Shown here: positions 13,335-15,870 of the stretch, in pieces
How the letters are laid out: each line of letters starts with the position of its first letter
Numbering within the stretch: the first letter of the stretch is position 1
Assembly (NCBI GenBank): GCA_003223065.1
Contig: QHXU01000161.1
Coordinates: 8,041-23,910, forward strand
DNA: 15,870 nt
From: Acidobacteriota bacterium
GTDB lineage: Bacteria > Acidobacteriota > Terriglobia > Bryobacterales > Bryobacteraceae
Direction: 5' to 3'
Notes under the pieces: model-generated
Database searches by the model: none
The model's input: only the letters and a program-made list of their open reading frames with translations
Told to the model about the DNA's origin: nothing
Translations under genes and position numbers: made by a program

Positions 13335-13997
13335 CTACTTGAGTTCGACGACTATCACTTCGAAGGGCTTGTCGCCCACATTCTCCGGGAGGTGTTTTCC
13401 GGCATCCGCCCAAGTCGCGTCGTGGGCCTTGCTGTTGCTGTCCTGCGACGTGCCGTCCGGCAGCGTGAACTTGGCGTGGCCGTCGGTTATGAACACCGCC
13501 ACCGAGGCTGGATGTTCATGCATTACCGATTTCTCATGCGGCCCGTACTTGACGCGCAACACGCGGAACTGGTCATTATTGAGGACCACTTTGTAGTGTT
13601 TGGGATCCACTTTGACGGGGTCTTGCGTTATCTTCGGCGCGCCCGCACCCGGCTTCTTCAACTCCACCATGACGGATTCCGATTTAGTCCCGGAAAGATT
13701 CTCATAGGCGTGCGTCAGGCCCTTCGAGTAAGTCACATCATCGGCCTTGCTGCGTTCGTCAGTGGCCTTCCCATCGGGGAACGTGTACTTGGAATGGTCA
13801 GCCGTGAACCCCACCGTCACGTAGGCGGGATGCGAATGCATAGGAAGCTTGCCGTGTGCCGGCTCGTTGAAGTGAAGCACGCGGACTCGATCGTTTTCAA
13901 AGAGCACTTTCACCTGGTCAGGCGCTAACGGCACCACATCCTGGGCGACAGCGGTGACTGCAGTGAGGGCCACCGCCATTAGGAACATACTACGCAT
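13335..13997 (-). CDS. Secreted tandem-cupin protein
   Basis: A 220-residue protein with a cleavable signal peptide (MRSMFLMAVALTAVTAVAQD) and two cupin domains that are copies of one another. The first spans about 28-114 and the second about 135-220. Matching landmarks are VLFENDRVRVL / VVLNNDQFRVL, PMHSHPAYV / VMHEHPASV, YTFPDGKATDERSKADDVT / FTLPDGTSQDSNSKAHDAT, and VMVELK / VIVVELK. Likely metal ligands are His54, His56 and His96, then His160, His162 and His202. Single-domain versions occur widely as periplasmic proteins without a known reaction. The ATG has a strong GAGGAGG site 6-9 bases upstream. It diverges from the GPP34 gene; substrate and metal are unknown. Confidence 0.85.
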   Translation of the reverse strand: MRSMFLMAVALTAVTAVAQDVVPLAPDQVKVLFENDRVRVLHFNEPAHGKLPMHSHPAYVTVGFTADHSKYTFPDGKATDERSKADDVTYSKGLTHAYENLSGTKSESVMVELKKPGAGAPKITQDPVKVDPKHYKVVLNNDQFRVLRVKYGPHEKSVMHEHPASVAVFITDGHAKFTLPDGTSQDSNSKAHDATWADAGKHLPENVGDKPFEVIVVELK

Positions 13998-14139
13998 TGC
14001 CTATTTCCTCCTCGACTCTGGAACACGGGCGTTCTACAGGGTAGGTCCAAGTATAATACGGGCCTTGCCGACACGGCGTGAGCGAGAGGCGCCGTTGTAA
14101 TGAAGAGTTCACACTGGAGGTGTACAACTAGTACGGATA
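13998..14139. other. Divergent intergenic region between the cupin and GPP34 genes
   Basis: These 142 bases carry the GAGGAGG ribosome site of the cupin gene (minus strand) at the left and a GGAGG at 14116-14120 on the plus strand. A GTATAATAC palindrome at 14051-14059 offers a TATAAT on the plus strand and a TATACT on the minus strand. No matching -35 hexamer is present at normal spacing for either direction, so the promoters stay undefined. Confidence 0.4.
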
Positions 14140-14799
14140 TTGAACCTCCCCCAACAACTGCTCTTACTCGCATTCCACGAAAAGAAGGCGAACAAATTGA
14201 ATACGCCGCTTTCGCTCGGACTGGCCGGCGCCATACTCGGAGAGCTGCTGATTCAGAATAAGATCTGCAGGAACGGAGGAAAGCTCTCCAGACGGGATCA
14301 GGTCAGATCAAGTCCACGCGAGGTCTGGGACCCGGTTTTGCTCGATGCATTTCTACATCTTCCGGGCCCGGGTCATGAGCGGCCCGCGAAAGAATGCGTG
14401 ATCGATCTCTCCCGCCGGATGAAGCGCCTCAAACCGAGATTGACGGAGCAGCTGGTTGCGAAAAATCTGCTGGCAGAAACCGGCGAGAGGTCCCTCGGGC
14501 TGTTCAATTTCAAAAACTTTTGTATCACGAAGCCTGACGCCGCGCTGGCCATCAAAGACGAGCTGCGGCAGGTGGTTTTTCGACCGTTCGGACCAAACCC
14601 ACGGCAATTGGCGATCATGGGGCTGATCAAACCAGCAGGGCTCAAGATTTTTACGCGGGAGGAAGGCGCGGCCGTGAAGCAGCGCATGGCGGAAGTCTTG
14701 AACCACGATGTAATCAGCGACACGGTGGCTGCCGCGGGAGCAGATGCGGCGCGAGCAACCGCCCGAATGATCGCCGCTTCGGTGGCCGCGACTGCCTGA
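14140..14799 (+). CDS. GPP34-family protein (GOLPH3/Vps74-like)
   Basis: A 219-residue protein that matches the GPP34 fold in its N-terminal pattern: NLPQQLLLLAFHEKKANKL, then LSLGLAGAILGELLIQNKI (25-43). WDPVLLDAFLHL and the amphipathic helices after residue 80 follow (LSRRMKRLKPRLTEQLVAKN), then the C-terminal helical region. Eukaryotic members (GOLPH3, Vps74) bind PI4P on Golgi membranes and retain glycosyltransferases. Bacterial members are known mainly from genomes and have no agreed role. The start is TTG 14140; the visible GGAGG (14116-14120) is 19 bases upstream, which is too far, and the only in-frame codons between are non-standard (GTA, ATA). No signal peptide or membrane span is evident. 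The C-terminus is Ala-rich. It converges on the M28 gene with 20 bases between stops. Confidence 0.82.
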   Translation: MNLPQQLLLLAFHEKKANKLNTPLSLGLAGAILGELLIQNKICRNGGKLSRRDQVRSSPREVWDPVLLDAFLHLPGPGHERPAKECVIDLSRRMKRLKPRLTEQLVAKNLLAETGERSLGLFNFKNFCITKPDAALAIKDELRQVVFRPFGPNPRQLAIMGLIKPAGLKIFTREEGAAVKQRMAEVLNHDVISDTVAAAGADAARATARMIAASVAATA

Positions 14800-14819
14800 G
14801 GCAATCCCGTGCTAGCGGG

Positions 14820-15870
14820 TTAGTTATTGTTCGCGGATCCCGAAGTTGGACCCGGGCGGCCGCCCTCCTGCCGGTCCGGCTGCGGCTTGGGCAGAGGCTT
14901 CCTCGGCAGCATCTGTTCACGCGTCGCGGTGTTATACACGAACGCCGCCACAATCGCCGAGATTTGCATCATGTCACCCTTCTGGATGCGGTCATAGACA
15001 TCCATGTTGGAATGGTGAGTCCGTGAGTCGTACTCCATCGGGTCTTGAATGAACTGGAAGCCGGGAAGTCCCACGGCATCGAAGGACAGGTGGTCCGTGC
15101 CGCCGGTGTTGCGGATGCTGATAGCGCCCGCTCCGAGGTCCTTAAATGGCGCGAACCACGCCTCAAAGACTGGCCTCATCATGTCGTTGCCCTGCAGGTA
15201 GACGCCGCGAATTTTTCCAGTCCCGTTGTCGATATTGAAGTAGCCGGAGAGTTTGGCGTGCTCCGCGCCGAGCTTCATGGTGCGGCGGTCGCCGAAATGC
15301 TCCGTCACGTAAGCGCGAGAGCCGAGCAGGCCTTGCTCTTCCCCGCCCCACAGGCCCATCCGGACGGTTCGGTCCATCTTGAGACCGGTGGCTTTCAGGA
15401 TGCGCATGACTTCCATCATCACGGCGCTTCCCGCGGCGTTGTCCGTCGCGCCCGTGCCGCCGTGCCAGCTATCCAGGTGCGCGCCGATCATCACCAACTC
15501 ATCCTTCTTGCGCCCGCCCTCGATCTCGCCGATCACGTTCACTGAATCCTTGCGATCGTCGAAGAATTTGGTCTGAATGTCAAATTCAAGCTTGACCGGA
15601 ATGTTGCGGGCAAGCAGCCGGCAGGTGCGATTGTACTGTTCCGGCGTGATCACGACCGCCGGCGGAGCAACCGGATCCTTGGGATCCCGCGAGCCGGCGC
15701 CGCCGCCATACACCGTGCCACCTTCGCTGCGGCCCAATCCCGAGCGAACCACGACCAACGGACCTTCATCGTGCAGGAACTGGTTGAGCTTGGTCTGGAA
15801 TTGCCGGGCGGCGGACGGCGATCCGGGCCGCCCCTGTGGCGGCGGCTGTCCTCCGCGGCGCGCACCGGGA
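14820..15870 (-). CDS. M28-family metallopeptidase (carboxypeptidase Q-like), 5' end outside window
   Basis: About 350 C-terminal residues of a secreted-type dizinc peptidase; the frame is open to the right edge, so start and signal peptide are not seen. The end of a PA-like insert comes first (PAVVITPEQYNRTCRLLARN). The catalytic domain follows: VMIGAHLDSWHGGTGATDNA with zinc ligands His and Asp, GLWGGEEQGLLGSRAYV with catalytic and ligand Glu, FNIDNGTG, and GGTDHLSFDAVGLPGFQFI with the final His. This order is that of carboxypeptidase Q/PGCP-like M28 enzymes that trim dipeptides or amino acids outside the cytoplasm. The tail after LPRKPLPKP is Pro/Gly/Asn-rich low complexity. The visible N-terminal end is also Pro/Gly/Arg-rich (GGQPPPQGRPGSPS). 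Confidence 0.93.
   Translation of the reverse strand, partial: PGARRGGQPPPQGRPGSPSAARQFQTKLNQFLHDEGPLVVVRSGLGRSEGGTVYGGGAGSRDPKDPVAPPAVVITPEQYNRTCRLLARNIPVKLEFDIQTKFFDDRKDSVNVIGEIEGGRKKDELVMIGAHLDSWHGGTGATDNAAGSAVMMEVMRILKATGLKMDRTVRMGLWGGEEQGLLGSRAYVTEHFGDRRTMKLGAEHAKLSGYFNIDNGTGKIRGVYLQGNDMMRPVFEAWFAPFKDLGAGAISIRNTGGTDHLSFDAVGLPGFQFIQDPMEYDSRTHHSNMDVYDRIQKGDMMQISAIVAAFVYNTATREQMLPRKPLPKPQPDRQEGGRPGPTSGSANNN

Noticed and set aside
14800..14819. Terminator between the GPP34 and M28 genes (CCCG...CGGG)
   Set aside because: The stem is only 4 bp with no T-tract on either strand; this is too weak to call.

Overview
The window is about 15.9 kb of GC-rich (roughly 60-63% by eye), densely packed bacterial chromosome. 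No plasmid, phage, insertion sequence, CRISPR array, tRNA or rRNA is visible. The mix of genes (RodZ-like HTH protein, secreted M28 peptidases, GPP34-family protein, secreted two-cupin protein, eno-gpmI and rpsA-ihfB housekeeping blocks) fits an Acidobacteriota member, possibly of the Solibacter/Bryobacter type. That placement is inference from gene content, not a measured phylogeny.

Layout. (1) 1-1395, plus strand: the 3' part of a HAD phosphatase, then an Mrp/ApbC-type P-loop ATPase that lacks the usual CxxC. (2) 1397-2296, minus: a RodZ-like membrane protein, tail to tail with Mrp, one base apart. (3) 2297-2607: a 310-base gap of lower GC with several dyads and no convincing gene. (4) 2608-6168, plus: a tightly overlapping run of a GT2 glycosyltransferase, two SAM methyltransferases (one with a zinc ribbon) and a secreted glutaminyl-cyclase-like M28 enzyme. 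It looks like a cell-surface glycan operon with a periplasmic enzyme at its end. (5) 6165-8995, minus: eno followed by gpmI, consecutive lower-glycolysis steps joined by an ATGA overlap. An imperfect 22-bp palindrome lies in front of eno. (6) 9066-11696, plus: a near-consensus sigma-70 promoter drives rpsA (six S1 domains), an IHF-beta/HU-type gene and a HIT-family hydrolase, with 1- and 3-base gaps. (7) 11697-14139: accessory ground. It holds an SLC13/ArsB-type permease (minus) flanked by two apparent gene remnants, one of them a clear C-terminal scrap of a GMC oxidoreductase, and then a secreted tandem-cupin protein (minus). (8) 14140-14799, plus: a bacterial GPP34 (GOLPH3/Vps74-like) protein. 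(9) 14820-15870, minus: the 3' part of a carboxypeptidase-Q-like M28 metallopeptidase that runs off the window.

The core blocks are ordinary. The points that deserve a second look are the cysteine-free Mrp, the probable CTG start of the first methyltransferase, the glutaminyl-cyclase-like enzyme coupled to glycan genes, the GPP34 protein, the eno leader palindromes and the gene remnants around the permease. I do not see a clear new multi-gene system.
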